Notes under the pieces: model-generated | What the model saw: only the letters and a program-made list of their open reading frames with translations | Databases searched by the model: none | What the model was told of the DNA's origin: nothing | Shown here: one piece after another, positions 1 to 7,509 of the stretch | How the letters are laid out: each line of letters opens with the position of its first letter | How positions within the stretch are numbered: position 1 is the stretch's first letter | Translations under genes and position numbers: made by a program | NCBI GenBank assembly: GCA_041481485.1 | Contig: JBGPBY010000173.1 | Coordinates: 1-12,748, forward strand | Direction: 5' to 3' | DNA from: JBGPBY01 sp041481485 | GTDB taxonomy: Bacteria; Acidobacteriota; Terriglobia; 20CM-2-55-15 | DNA length: 12,748 nucleotides

Positions 1-28
1 CTCTCTGTCCCCTATTTCTTCACAGCTT

Positions 29-46
29 CATAGACCGCGCCTACAG
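29..46 (-). repeat. Partial copy of the CTGTAGGCGCGGTC dispersed repeat
   Basis: Read on the minus strand this is CTGTAGGCGCGGTCTATG, identical to the first 18 bases of the repeat arms at 6412 and 12499. Beyond it the match stops after a few bases, so this is a single arm, or the visible end of an element whose other end may lie left of the window. It lies just downstream of the stop codon of the minus-strand membrane-protein gene, in non-coding sequence. Confidence 0.7.
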
Positions 47-82
47 TATGGCCTGCTCGTTTAGCCTCACTGTTTCTGTCCC

Positions 83-1864
83 TCAATTACCCTGAAGTGG
101 AATTACACTCCGGACAATTTCCATCAGCAACCATCCGAACAGGCACAACAGCGATATGCCTCGAAGAACTCTCCAGACCGCGTCGGGAGTGAACTCGAAT
201 GACAAGCGATGGCTTCCAGCGGGAATACGCAACGCCAACGCTTGACCCTCATAACTGCGCATTTCGGATGCGCCAATTTCGCGGCCGTCCACCTCGAACC
301 TGCTCCAGGGGAAAGCCAGTATGTTGGTTCGCACCCACGACATTTCCGGAACCGTGATCTCCAGGGGTTGCGCTGTTCCAAAGTTGGCTTGCGAATCGAA
401 GCGGAATGCTGCAGAAACCGCCTTTTTCGCTTCCTCATCCGTCAACGGAACGAAGTAGTCCGGAGTCGTGTAATCGGAAACTCCGTAGTATTGATACGGA
501 AGCTCAATGAGATTTTCCTGCGGGCTTTCGGTGACGTTTCGGACTGCACGGATATGCTTCCATTTCACGGTGACTCCATATGCGGAAAGCAGAATGCAAC
601 CGGCAAAAACGAGCCGCAGAACCGGGTGTTTCAGAATCCCGGCCGGCGCGGAACCACCCCCTTGCAACGCCATAAGAATCAGAAACACTCCCAGGAGCAA
701 CGCAAGGTTCTGATACGTCACCGCACGGTATGCAAACTGGATCATTTCAAAAGCGTGTGGCAGGTAGTGGTAGCTATCCGGACTGAGTGAAATCCAGGTA
801 AAAAACGCAAACAACGATATAGGAATGACAACAGCAGCCACCAGACGCCCGGAGCGGTCCACCTTCCGGTATGTGGACAGAGCGGCCACGGCAAGAGCTA
901 CGAACAGAATCAGCAAAGGAACATTGGCCTGAGCATCCAGATACGGCGCCCAGATTTCCACCAGGGGAACTCCAGGCTTCACCCGGTTATCAAAAGGAAT
1001 GGGATAAAACCGGGTAAGCCAGTGGTCCCAGTTGCCCGGCTGGAATGACACCGCCGTTATCAAATGATGAACGGTGAGATGATTCATGAATTTTGCGATC
1101 GCATACAGCCATGCGCCAAGGCAGGCACATGCTCCAATAAGCCCGGGCGTGAGCGAGCGCAGAATGGAGGGAATCCGATCCGGCTTTTCGCGAAGATTCT
1201 TCCACATCATTACACCAATGACGCAGAAGAACGGAACGCCAAGCATCGCTGTAATCGGATGCGTGCCGGCGGAAATTACCAGACAGAGCAGCATTCGACT
1301 GGCATACCGCCGCTCAAGCGCCCTGGACGGTGCATGAACCAAAAGCACGGCCAGGCTAAGGGCGCAGACCAATAGCGCCGTGGCCACAAACTCCATCAAT
1401 GCACCCCGATTGAACAGGTTTGTGAGTGGGTAGGTCGCCCAGACCACCAGACATGCAACGGCGCCCGCAGCCCAGCGGGGCGCCTGCATCTGTCGCAACG
1501 CCCTGGAAACCCAGTGATACTGTGCTGCGAAGAGACACAATGCGGCAAATCGCATCACCAACCCGGATGCGAAAATGATGCTGAGAATGCCGAGAACCGG
1601 ATAGGCCAGATTGCCGTAAAAAAGCGGGGCAGGAATCCCTCCCCACTGCGACGTGTTGAAGACCGGGGGCATCGTCCAGTGCCGGGCGAAGAATTCCCCG
1701 TAATAACCGATCACCCATTGATTGCCGAACCAGTCGACAGTGTAGTTGGCTTTGAGCGGCCACAGGTACCTGCATGGCAGCAAGAGCGCAAATGCCATGA
1801 AGAGAACATCAACAGCAACGTACCAGATGTTCTGATTCTTAGGTGTGACTGCGAAACCTTTCAC
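83..1864 (-). CDS. Polytopic membrane protein, GT-C / YfhO-like
   Basis: This 593-aa inner-membrane protein has roughly eleven to thirteen hydrophobic segments (for example near residues 13-31, 88-113, 131-147, 155-175, 191-220, 236-256, 315-330, 340-358, 383-400, 417-432 and 567-588). The first extracytoplasmic loop carries an acidic DW motif at 44-45, where GT-C glycosyltransferases keep their catalytic acid. The soluble C-terminal part (about 450-560) contains PWSRFEVDG and a later IPAGSHRLSFEF stretch, resembling the end of YfhO family proteins. PTPS-related (6-pyruvoyl-tetrahydropterin synthase-related) membrane proteins look similar. By family it could transfer sugars from a lipid-linked donor onto a cell-surface polymer or protein; the substrate cannot be told. 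The start is GTG (1862-1864) with no clear ribosome binding site; the next in-frame Met (residue 23) would cut into the first membrane helix. A TACAAT lies upstream on the minus strand without a convincing -35. It is divergent from the PQQ dehydrogenase gene. Confidence 0.8.
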   Translation of the reverse strand: MKGFAVTPKNQNIWYVAVDVLFMAFALLLPCRYLWPLKANYTVDWFGNQWVIGYYGEFFARHWTMPPVFNTSQWGGIPAPLFYGNLAYPVLGILSIIFASGLVMRFAALCLFAAQYHWVSRALRQMQAPRWAAGAVACLVVWATYPLTNLFNRGALMEFVATALLVCALSLAVLLVHAPSRALERRYASRMLLCLVISAGTHPITAMLGVPFFCVIGVMMWKNLREKPDRIPSILRSLTPGLIGACACLGAWLYAIAKFMNHLTVHHLITAVSFQPGNWDHWLTRFYPIPFDNRVKPGVPLVEIWAPYLDAQANVPLLILFVALAVAALSTYRKVDRSGRLVAAVVIPISLFAFFTWISLSPDSYHYLPHAFEMIQFAYRAVTYQNLALLLGVFLILMALQGGGSAPAGILKHPVLRLVFAGCILLSAYGVTVKWKHIRAVRNVTESPQENLIELPYQYYGVSDYTTPDYFVPLTDEEAKKAVSAAFRFDSQANFGTAQPLEITVPEMSWVRTNILAFPWSRFEVDGREIGASEMRSYEGQALALRIPAGSHRLSFEFTPDAVWRVLRGISLLCLFGWLLMEIVRSVIPLQGN

Positions 1865-1974
1865 AAATGAGCTTTCGAGCGGACACGAGAATCATTGTAC
1901 TTCACGCAAAAGATAACCACGAGTTTTGGCAGCAGTGGCCGACTTTGATCTGATTTCAGGCCTCTGACAATTCC

Positions 1975-2003
1975 TTACCGAATCGAACCGCAATAACTAT
2001 AAT
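1975..2003 (+). promoter_or_regulatory. Promoter of the PQQ dehydrogenase cluster
   Basis: A perfect TATAAT is at 1998-2003. With a 17-nt spacer the -35 position is TTACCG (1975-1980), a weak match to TTGACA; a better-looking CTGACA at 1964-1969 is too far away (28 nt). Transcription would start near 2009-2011, essentially at the ATG at 2011, and no Shine-Dalgarno sequence precedes that ATG. The mRNA is therefore predicted to be leaderless or nearly so. Confidence 0.55.
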
Positions 2004-2010
2004 CACGGCC

Positions 2011-3975
2011 ATGAATAAGAGATTCTGGTGGCTGGGTGTCGTTGTGCTTGCCGTCGGCGCGACGTGGAGCGTGTCCGGCAAAGACGAGAAGATCCACGAC
2101 TGGCCCGCATACTCGGGCGACAAGGCGAGCACCAAGTATTCGGCGCTCGACCAGATCAACAAGGATACCGTCGGCAAGCTGTCCATCGCGTGGCGGCAAT
2201 CGGGCGTTCCCCCTGAACTCAAAGCGGTCTGGACAGGCGCCACCGCGCCGACCAATTGGCAGAACACGCCGATCATGGTCGACGGCTTGCTTTACATGAG
2301 TTCGGGTGTCGGCAGCATCGTCGCGCTGGATGCGGCAACCGGGAAAGTCGTCTGGTTCGACGTCCCGCCGCACGACGAGGGCAGAGCGCCGGCTCGCGGA
2401 TCATCGACACGCGGTGTCGCCTACTGGGCCAACGGCAGCGACTCCCGAATTTTCGCGATGAACGGCGCGAATCTGATCGCGCTGAACGCGAAGACCGGCA
2501 AGCGCTATTCCGACTGGGGCACGAACGGAGCAATCGATCTGACGAAAACCGGCTACGACCGCGGCGGCGTCACCGGCTATCGCAACAGCAGCGGCCCCAT
2601 CGTTGTGCGCGATGTCGTCATCGTCGCCGGCGTGCCCGCGCCTGCGACCGATTACCTCAATCCGACGGTGAAGGCAACGAAAGAAGCGCCCCCCGATGAC
2701 GTCCGCGCCTTCGACGCGCGCACCGGCAAACATCTGTGGACGTTCCATGTCGTCCCGCGGCCCGGCGAGTATGGCGAGGACACATGGCTCAACGGATCGA
2801 ATGTTTACTCGGGCAACAGCGGCGCGTGGTCGCTCCTGAGCGCCGACGAAGAACTCGGTTATGTCTATCTTCCGCTTGAAGAGGCGACCGGCGACTACTT
2901 CGGCGGCGCGCGGCCCGGCAACAACCTGTTCGCTGAAACGATCGTATGTCTCGACGCGAAGACGGGCAAGCGCGTGTGGCATTTCCAGACGCTGCATCAC
3001 GGTCTCTGGGACTACGACCTCCCCGCCGCACCGATTCTCACCGACATCCGCGTCGGAGGGCGCACCGTCAAGGCGCTCGCGCAGGTGACCAAGCAGGCGT
3101 ACACATTCGTGCTCGATCGCACAAACGGCAAACCGATCTTCCCGATCGATGAGCGCCCCGTACCGCAGGGCGAAGTCCCGGGAGAATGGTACTCACCGAC
3201 GCAGCCGATTCCCAGCAAGCCGCCGGCATTCGATCAGCAGGGCGTTACGGACAAGGATCTCATCGACTACACGCCGGAACTGAAAGCGGCGGCGAAAAAG
3301 ATCGTCGACGATTACAACTACGGCCCGGTCTACACTCCGCCGGAAGTCGCCGGCACGGCGAAGGGCAAGAACGGCACGATCTATGTGCCGGGAACCAACG
3401 GCGGCGCGGACTGGGGCGGCGCGGCGTTCGATACCGAGACCGGCATCCTCTACGTACCGTCGACGCACATGCCGGACATCGTCGGCCTCGTGCATTCGGA
3501 GAATCCCGAATCCAACTTGCAATGGGTGAGGCGCACGTGGCCGAAAATGCTCGGACCGCAGGGACTGCCCGATCCGTTCAAGCCACCTTACGCGAGGCTG
3601 ACGGCGATCGACTTGAACAAGGGTGAAATTCTCTGGTCGGTCGCCAATGGCGCCGGCATCAAAAATCATCCCGCATTTAAGGGCCTGAATCTGCCCGACA
3701 TCGGTACGCCCGGACGTAACGCCGCCATCGTGACGAAGACACTCGTATTCATGGGAGAGGGCAGCGACAGCGGCGTCGGTGTGCCCCCAGGATTCGGCGG
3801 AAAGATGTTCCGCGCATTCGACAAGAAAACCGGAAAAATCGTTTGGGAGATCGAATTTCCTGCCGGCGTCAGCAACTCGCCGATGACTTACATGGTCAAT
3901 GGAAAGCAATACGTCCTGGTTGCCGTGTCGGGCCGCCAGTATCCGGGTGAGTTCATCGCGCTGGCAATCCCATGA
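2011..3975 (+). CDS. PQQ-dependent dehydrogenase, periplasmic (glucose-DH-like propeller)
   Basis: This 654-aa quinoprotein would oxidise an alcohol, sugar or polyol in the periplasm with bound pyrroloquinoline quinone. Residues 1-23 form a signal peptide. The rest is an eight-bladed propeller: tryptophan-docking motifs of the A-x-D-x-x-T-G-K-x-x-W type recur near 104-115, 157-169, 232-243, 313-323, 531-542 and 601-612. Other family signatures are HHGLWDYDLPAAP (329-341), GTNGGADWGGAAFD (461-474) and the C-terminal SPMTYMVNGKQYVLVAVSG (623-641). It has neither the five-helix membrane domain of E. coli Gcd nor a CXXCH haem site. C313 is its only cysteine, so the vicinal disulfide of methanol/ethanol dehydrogenases is absent. 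Electrons must pass to a separate acceptor. The substrate is unknown; no PQQ synthesis gene is in the window. Its stop (3973-3975) overlaps the Shine-Dalgarno of the next gene, implying translational coupling. It is visibly more GC-rich than its neighbours. Confidence 0.93.
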   Translation: MNKRFWWLGVVVLAVGATWSVSGKDEKIHDWPAYSGDKASTKYSALDQINKDTVGKLSIAWRQSGVPPELKAVWTGATAPTNWQNTPIMVDGLLYMSSGVGSIVALDAATGKVVWFDVPPHDEGRAPARGSSTRGVAYWANGSDSRIFAMNGANLIALNAKTGKRYSDWGTNGAIDLTKTGYDRGGVTGYRNSSGPIVVRDVVIVAGVPAPATDYLNPTVKATKEAPPDDVRAFDARTGKHLWTFHVVPRPGEYGEDTWLNGSNVYSGNSGAWSLLSADEELGYVYLPLEEATGDYFGGARPGNNLFAETIVCLDAKTGKRVWHFQTLHHGLWDYDLPAAPILTDIRVGGRTVKALAQVTKQAYTFVLDRTNGKPIFPIDERPVPQGEVPGEWYSPTQPIPSKPPAFDQQGVTDKDLIDYTPELKAAAKKIVDDYNYGPVYTPPEVAGTAKGKNGTIYVPGTNGGADWGGAAFDTETGILYVPSTHMPDIVGLVHSENPESNLQWVRRTWPKMLGPQGLPDPFKPPYARLTAIDLNKGEILWSVANGAGIKNHPAFKGLNLPDIGTPGRNAAIVTKTLVFMGEGSDSGVGVPPGFGGKMFRAFDKKTGKIVWEIEFPAGVSNSPMTYMVNGKQYVLVAVSGRQYPGEFIALAIP

Positions 3976-3992
3976 GGAAGGAGAAGTTTGAG

Positions 3993-4772
3993 ATGAAAAG
4001 TCTCATAGCTCATTCGATACCGATACTGTTGACTTTGACGTTCGCGTCGCCAGCGACAGCACAAACCCCGCCACCAAAACAAGGCGCGCAAACGACATCA
4101 ACTGCGTCCACAGACTCACATGACCTTTCAGGAGTCTGGCAACTTGCGTCAGGGGGAGGAGGCCAGGGGCCCGGTGACAACTTCCCTCCCCTGACGGCAT
4201 GGGGCCAGGCGAAGTACGACGCCAACAAACCGGGATATGGGCCCAAGGCTGCGCCGGGCGGCAACGATCCGATTCTGAAGTGTGATCCAATCGGCTTTCC
4301 TCGCGTTGTGTTCACGATCTGGCCTTTCGAGATCATCCAAATCCCGGGGAGGATTCTGATGTTCTTCGAAGGCCAGCACGCCGTGCGCGAAATCTGGATG
4401 GACGGGCGAAAACTGCAGGACGATCCCGACCCGGCGTGGTATGGACACTCCGTCGGCAGATGGGAAGGAGACACCCTGGTGGTCGAGTCAAACGGGTTCA
4501 ACGAAAAGACATGGCTCGGAGCGCAGGGCCAGCCCCACAGCGATCAAATGAAAACGATCGAGCGTTACCGCCGCATCGACAAGAACACCATCGATTTCAA
4601 TTTGGTCATCGATGACCCGAAGACCTACACGAAAATCTGGAACGCTGAGCCTCGACAGGCGAAATCGAGGCCGGGCGTCGAGATTCAGGAATCCTTTTGC
4701 GTGGCATCGGAGGAAGAGGAATTTAACAGGAGAATTCGTGAGCCTGCGGCGCGGCCATTAGGTAAAGACTGA
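3993..4772 (+). CDS. Conserved exported protein of unknown function in PQQ cluster
   Basis: The product is 259 aa with a signal peptide (about 1-23, cleavage near ATA|Q). I recognise it as a type common beside quinoprotein and DUF6152 genes in Acidobacteriota and some Proteobacteria, but know no function. Conserved-looking blocks are LSGVWQ (45-50), CDPIGFPR (97-104), FEIIQIPGR (112-120), a GHSVGRWEGDTLVV stretch (151-164), PHSDQMKTIERYRR (181-194) and IDDPKTYTK (206-214). Two cysteines (97 and 236) could form a disulfide after export. Alternating hydrophobic strands suggest a beta-rich, perhaps lipocalin-like barrel; this is inference. The ATG at 3993 is chosen because AGGAAGGAG (3975-3983) lies nine bases before it and translation then opens directly with a signal peptide. 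The in-frame ATG at 3972 would overlap the upstream stop and add a charged MRKEKFE extension. It probably assists the neighbouring dehydrogenase. Confidence 0.85.
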   Translation: MKSLIAHSIPILLTLTFASPATAQTPPPKQGAQTTSTASTDSHDLSGVWQLASGGGGQGPGDNFPPLTAWGQAKYDANKPGYGPKAAPGGNDPILKCDPIGFPRVVFTIWPFEIIQIPGRILMFFEGQHAVREIWMDGRKLQDDPDPAWYGHSVGRWEGDTLVVESNGFNEKTWLGAQGQPHSDQMKTIERYRRIDKNTIDFNLVIDDPKTYTKIWNAEPRQAKSRPGVEIQESFCVASEEEEFNRRIREPAARPLGKD

Positions 4773-4833
4773 CCGCTGCCGGTTGTGTGCGTTCATTGAC
4801 GCGAAGTTTTCTGGCAGCCAGGAGAGGTGACAC

Positions 4834-5259
4834 ATGAAAAACACATCGGACAGACGCATCGTATTCGGAACTCTGGCAGCGGCACTTCTGTTCTTGTCTG
4901 CGTCCGCGGCAGCCCACCACGGAAATTCCGCGTACGACGAACAGGCGCGAGTGACTATCAAAGGCGTTGTCACGGAGTTCGTGTGGACGAATCCTCACAG
5001 CCAGATTTATCTGGATGTGAAGGACAAGAACGGTACCGTCGTACATTGGGGCGTCGAAACCAACAGTCCCGCAATCCTCACCCGCGCGGGATGGACCAGC
5101 CGCTCCGTCAAGCCGGGAGACGAAGTCACAATCATTCTGTGCCCTGCCAAAAACGGCGCCCCGATTGCCTATATCGGTTCCGGCGATCCGGGGACCAAGG
5201 TTATCTTTTCGAATGGACGAGAGCTGGATTTCAAGGACCGCACCGCTCCGGCGCAATAA
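4834..5259 (+). CDS. DUF6152 family exported protein
   Basis: This 141-aa protein has a clear signal peptide (1-27, ending SASAAA) followed at once by HHGNSAYDE, so the predicted mature protein begins with two histidines. The body has the DUF6152 pattern: a KGVVTEFVWTNPHSQIYLDV stretch (about 43-62), VVHWGVE, then a LTRAGWTSRSVKPGDEVTI stretch, which looks like a small OB-like beta barrel. No biochemical function is established for the family. The start is supported by AGGAGAGG (4820-4827) six bases before the ATG. It lies 61 bp after the previous gene and 10 bp before the next, in the same direction. The family often occurs beside quinoproteins and the type of protein upstream here, which suggests a shared periplasmic job, possibly metal or cofactor handling. 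Confidence 0.88.
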   Translation: MKNTSDRRIVFGTLAAALLFLSASAAAHHGNSAYDEQARVTIKGVVTEFVWTNPHSQIYLDVKDKNGTVVHWGVETNSPAILTRAGWTSRSVKPGDEVTIILCPAKNGAPIAYIGSGDPGTKVIFSNGRELDFKDRTAPAQ

Positions 5260-5269
5260 AGGAGACCCC

Positions 5270-5872
5270 ATGACACGTCTGTTCTATGTTGTCGCGTTGA
5301 TCGCACTGACGGTAGTGTTCTTGAGCAGCTGCGTCTCAATTAATGAAGCTCCAAAAGGACAGACCGAAGCCCCAAAAGCGGACAAGGAATCAAGCACGCC
5401 GCCGCCTCGCATGATGACGGCGGTCCGCGTTACCGGGTATGACGGAGCTCAGGCAGACCTACTCAAAAGTTCTAATCCTAAATACGCGGCTAACAAGAAA
5501 CTGGCTTACGACTTCTTTCGCATCATTCTCAGGGGCCGTCGGCTCGACCAGGCGGACAAATACATGACGGAAGGCTATATCCAACACAATCCGAATGCGG
5601 ACACTGGCATGGCAGGCTTCAAGGCGTACTTTTCGGCGCTTGGTGGCGAACAGCCAATTCCGGACAAACTGGACGGTCTCGTCGCGATTCAGGCGGATGG
5701 CGATTATGTGACTCTGTCCTTCTCGCGCGAATACGCGGACCCCGCTATCCCGAACGCAACGTACACAACTACATGGTTTGACATGTTCCGCATCGTGAAC
5801 GGCAAGATCGTCGAGCATTGGGATTCCGCGACAAAGGGACCAGGCCCCACACGAGTGCAATCCCGCGGGTAA
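5270..5872 (+). CDS. SnoaL-like (NTF2-fold) lipoprotein
   Basis: The product is a 200-aa predicted lipoprotein: a signal peptide ending in the lipobox LSSC with the lipidated cysteine at 21, then a Pro/Lys-rich linker (about 24-48), then a SnoaL-like/NTF2-fold domain from about 65 to 190. Features of the fold are the helix NKKLAYDFFRIIL, the YIQHNPNADTGMAGFKAYF stretch (103-121), central strands DYVTLSFSREY and the closing strand MFRIVNGKIVEHWDSA. Secreted members of this family often bind or isomerise small hydrophobic molecules; the substrate here is unknown. The ATG at 5270 follows AAAGGAG (5258-5264) closely and gives a proper lipoprotein signal; a longer in-frame extension back to 5165 only reads through the DUF6152 gene in another frame. 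It is the last gene of the cluster. It converges with the minus-strand Cpd_reg gene 14 bp away, with no obvious intrinsic terminator between them. Confidence 0.87.
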   Translation: MTRLFYVVALIALTVVFLSSCVSINEAPKGQTEAPKADKESSTPPPRMMTAVRVTGYDGAQADLLKSSNPKYAANKKLAYDFFRIILRGRRLDQADKYMTEGYIQHNPNADTGMAGFKAYFSALGGEQPIPDKLDGLVAIQADGDYVTLSFSREYADPAIPNATYTTTWFDMFRIVNGKIVEHWDSATKGPGPTRVQSRG

Positions 5873-5886
5873 GTAACAAATAAATG

Positions 5887-6315
5887 CTATCTGTAGTTCC
5901 CATTCGGACGAATCACCATTCCCTGGTCTTGAGGTTGACTGGGTACAGGAACTACCCGTACGGTTGCGTCTACCTGTCCAACCTTTAGTACGAGATTCTG
6001 TTCGACGGCGGAGTCTTTGGCTATCGGTCTGTTGACCTCAGTCGTGGAGAATCCCTGCAACGACGCAGAAAAAACGTATTCTCCATCGTTGAGACCGGAG
6101 AAAGCGTATTTCCCATTGGCATCCGAAATCGTTGAAGAACTGGTTTTGGTGTCTCGATTGGTTGCGGTGACTTTTACGCCCGGGATTACCGCAGAAGATG
6201 AATCGGTGATTGTCCCCTGAATCGACGCACCATTCGCTTGACCATTGACGGACAGTGTCGAAATCAAGATGGCCAATAAAATTCCCGCAAGGCTTGTGCT
6301 GATGATTTGTTTCAT
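5887..6315 (-). CDS. Short secreted carboxypeptidase-regulatory (Oar-type) domain protein
   Basis: This 142-aa protein has a signal peptide (1-25, ending SVNGQA) and one CarboxypepD_reg-like beta-sandwich domain at about 29-115: SIQGTITDSSSAVIPGVKVT, SDANGKYAFSGLNDGEYVFSA and QNLVLKVGQVDATVRV. The same arrangement opens the very long TonB-dependent (Oar-like) receptors of Acidobacteriota, but here the protein stops after a Pro/Gln-rich tail with no plug or barrel. It may be a stand-alone domain or the remnant of a receptor. The ATG at 6313-6315 is preceded on the minus strand by GAGGAGA; the upstream extension to 6378 (beginning MTCCCAGRI) lies over the promoter and is rejected. A sigma70-like promoter stands just upstream. 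It is convergent with the lipoprotein gene. Confidence 0.82.
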   Translation of the reverse strand: MKQIISTSLAGILLAILISTLSVNGQANGASIQGTITDSSSAVIPGVKVTATNRDTKTSSSTISDANGKYAFSGLNDGEYVFSASLQGFSTTEVNRPIAKDSAVEQNLVLKVGQVDATVRVVPVPSQPQDQGMVIRPNGNYR

Positions 6316-6349
6316 GGGATGTCTCCTCGACTTGACGGGTTCCGTGACG

Positions 6350-6378
6350 ATTATTCTCCCAGCGCAACAGCAAGTCAA
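6350..6378 (-). promoter_or_regulatory. Sigma70-like promoter of the short Cpd_reg gene
   Basis: On the minus strand TTGACT (6378-6373) and AATAAT (6355-6350) are separated by exactly 17 bases, each matching its consensus at five of six positions. Transcription would start near 6343, giving a leader of about 28 nt that carries GAGGAGA (6328-6322) before the ATG at 6315. Confidence 0.6.
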
Positions 6379-6411
6379 TCAGCGGAAAACGGCGTCGAAA
6401 TCTTTGGCCCA

Positions 6412-6561
6412 CTGTAGGCGCGGTCTATGACCGCGCACAGTTTTTCAGTCTGGAATTCCTCGGATTGGGTAATCCATAAACGAGAGATTGCGCGCGGAAA
6501 TTTCTTGATGGCTGCGCCCTATCGGGCTTGCATTCGCTCCGCTCATGGACCGCGCCTACAG
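6412..6561. repeat. 150-bp stretch bounded by inverted repeats of the CTGTAGGCGCGGTC family
   Basis: The left end is CTGTAGGCGCGGTCTATGA and continues through GACCGCGCACAG. The right end read on the minus strand is CTGTAGGCGCGGTCCATGA, one mismatch in 19. The left arm contains its own hairpin (GCGCGGTC-TAT-GACCGCGC). The interior of about 110 bp codes for nothing convincing and includes a GGATT/AATCC mini-hairpin. This fills the gap between the Cpd_reg promoter and the end of the amidohydrolase gene. The structure fits a small non-autonomous element or two REP-like units facing each other; no transposase is present. Confidence 0.6.
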
Positions 6562-6571
6562 GCGGCCACAG

Positions 6572-7507
6572 TCAGAGCCCAAGAAGCCGTGCCGGATTTT
6601 TCTTCGCCATGAGATCGACTTCCTGAGCCGTGAAACCACGGGCAAGCATTGCCAGAAGCAGTGCTCCGAATCCATCCGGAGGGAGTGGATTTCCACGTTG
6701 GCCAAGATCTGAAGACAGAATGCAGAATTCAGGTCCAACTTTCCGGATTGCGTCTGCAAAGCTGTCCATTCTCGCAGCCCCGCCGGCAGCGTTCACGGAT
6801 CCCCCGGCAAACTCAATGAATGCTCCCTCTTTGGCTGCTTCCTGCATCTGCGGAACAGTCATAAACACAGGCGTGAACATCGCGTGAGTGACAACCATAT
6901 GTTGCACGCCCTGCCGGTGGCCTTCACGGACTAACATCAGACCTTCCGCCGGACTGGAATGTCCCGTCGCCATGACGAGCCCGCTTTTGGCAATGAGGCC
7001 TATGACCTGCTTTACTTCCGGAAGTAACTCTCCGTTGCGGGACACACTGACAAAAGGCCGGTTTTCATTTCCGGAACGGATGTGATTCTCGGCGTCGTAA
7101 GTTGGCATCCAGACCACGCGGCCCCACCCACCGGATATTTCCGTCATGTGTTGTACCGCTACCGGATTGATCCCGCCGACTGCGAGATTCAATGCGACTC
7201 CGCCGAAAACTTCCAGTCCGGGAACTTCTTTGCGCACGACATAGGCGAGCCCGCCTGTAGGATCGTCGTGGTTCTTCAAAACGATTCCACGCATTCCTCT
7301 CGATCGTGCGAGTTTTGCAACATCAATGGCATCGATTGAACGCGCTCTGCTGTCAGGATCGCTGTGGACATGAATATCGATTGACCCGGCAAGCGCGCGA
7401 GCCGCATCGTCCGGGCGATCCTGAGGTGCAAACGCGAAACCAGAGATCCATATGGTTAGCAGAGCCAGAATCAGGATTACGGCGCGCACATGAAACAAGC
7501 GGTTCAT
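6572..7507 (-). CDS. Exported metal-dependent hydrolase, amidohydrolase-like (DUF6282)
   Basis: This 311-aa protein has an N-terminal signal peptide (about 1-27, ending FAFA) and a TIM-barrel amidohydrolase-like domain matching the DUF6282 type. All expected metal ligands can be placed: HVH at 46-48 following D44, a lysine that could be carboxylated at K78 (VLKNHDD), H183 (TGHSS), H208 (VVTHAM) and D267 (SSDLGQ). A binuclear metal centre that hydrolyses an amide, ester or lactone is therefore plausible; the substrate is unknown. The end NPARLLGL is typical of amidohydrolase C-termini. The ATG at 7507 lies only two bases after the stop of the upstream dehydrogenase gene, with a weak GGGA binding site inside that gene, so the two are co-transcribed and probably coupled. 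The gene ends just before the repeat element. Confidence 0.85.
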   Translation of the reverse strand: MNRLFHVRAVILILALLTIWISGFAFAPQDRPDDAARALAGSIDIHVHSDPDSRARSIDAIDVAKLARSRGMRGIVLKNHDDPTGGLAYVVRKEVPGLEVFGGVALNLAVGGINPVAVQHMTEISGGWGRVVWMPTYDAENHIRSGNENRPFVSVSRNGELLPEVKQVIGLIAKSGLVMATGHSSPAEGLMLVREGHRQGVQHMVVTHAMFTPVFMTVPQMQEAAKEGAFIEFAGGSVNAAGGAARMDSFADAIRKVGPEFCILSSDLGQRGNPLPPDGFGALLLAMLARGFTAQEVDLMAKKNPARLLGL

Positions 7508-7509
7508 TT

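Noticed and set aside
209..790. 193-codon open frame on the plus strand inside the membrane-protein gene.
   Set aside because: It is fully antisense to a clear polytopic protein, with no recognisable domain or ribosome binding site.
2028..3909. Many long open frames in other frames and on the opposite strand of the PQQ dehydrogenase, up to 238 aa.
   Set aside because: They arise from high GC at third codon positions in a well-supported gene; their translations are Arg-rich and lack domains.
3972..3992. Upstream ATG at 3972 for the unknown exported protein.
   Set aside because: It overlaps the previous stop as ATGA, but AGGAAGGAG lies downstream of it and ideally before the ATG at 3993, which starts directly with a signal peptide.
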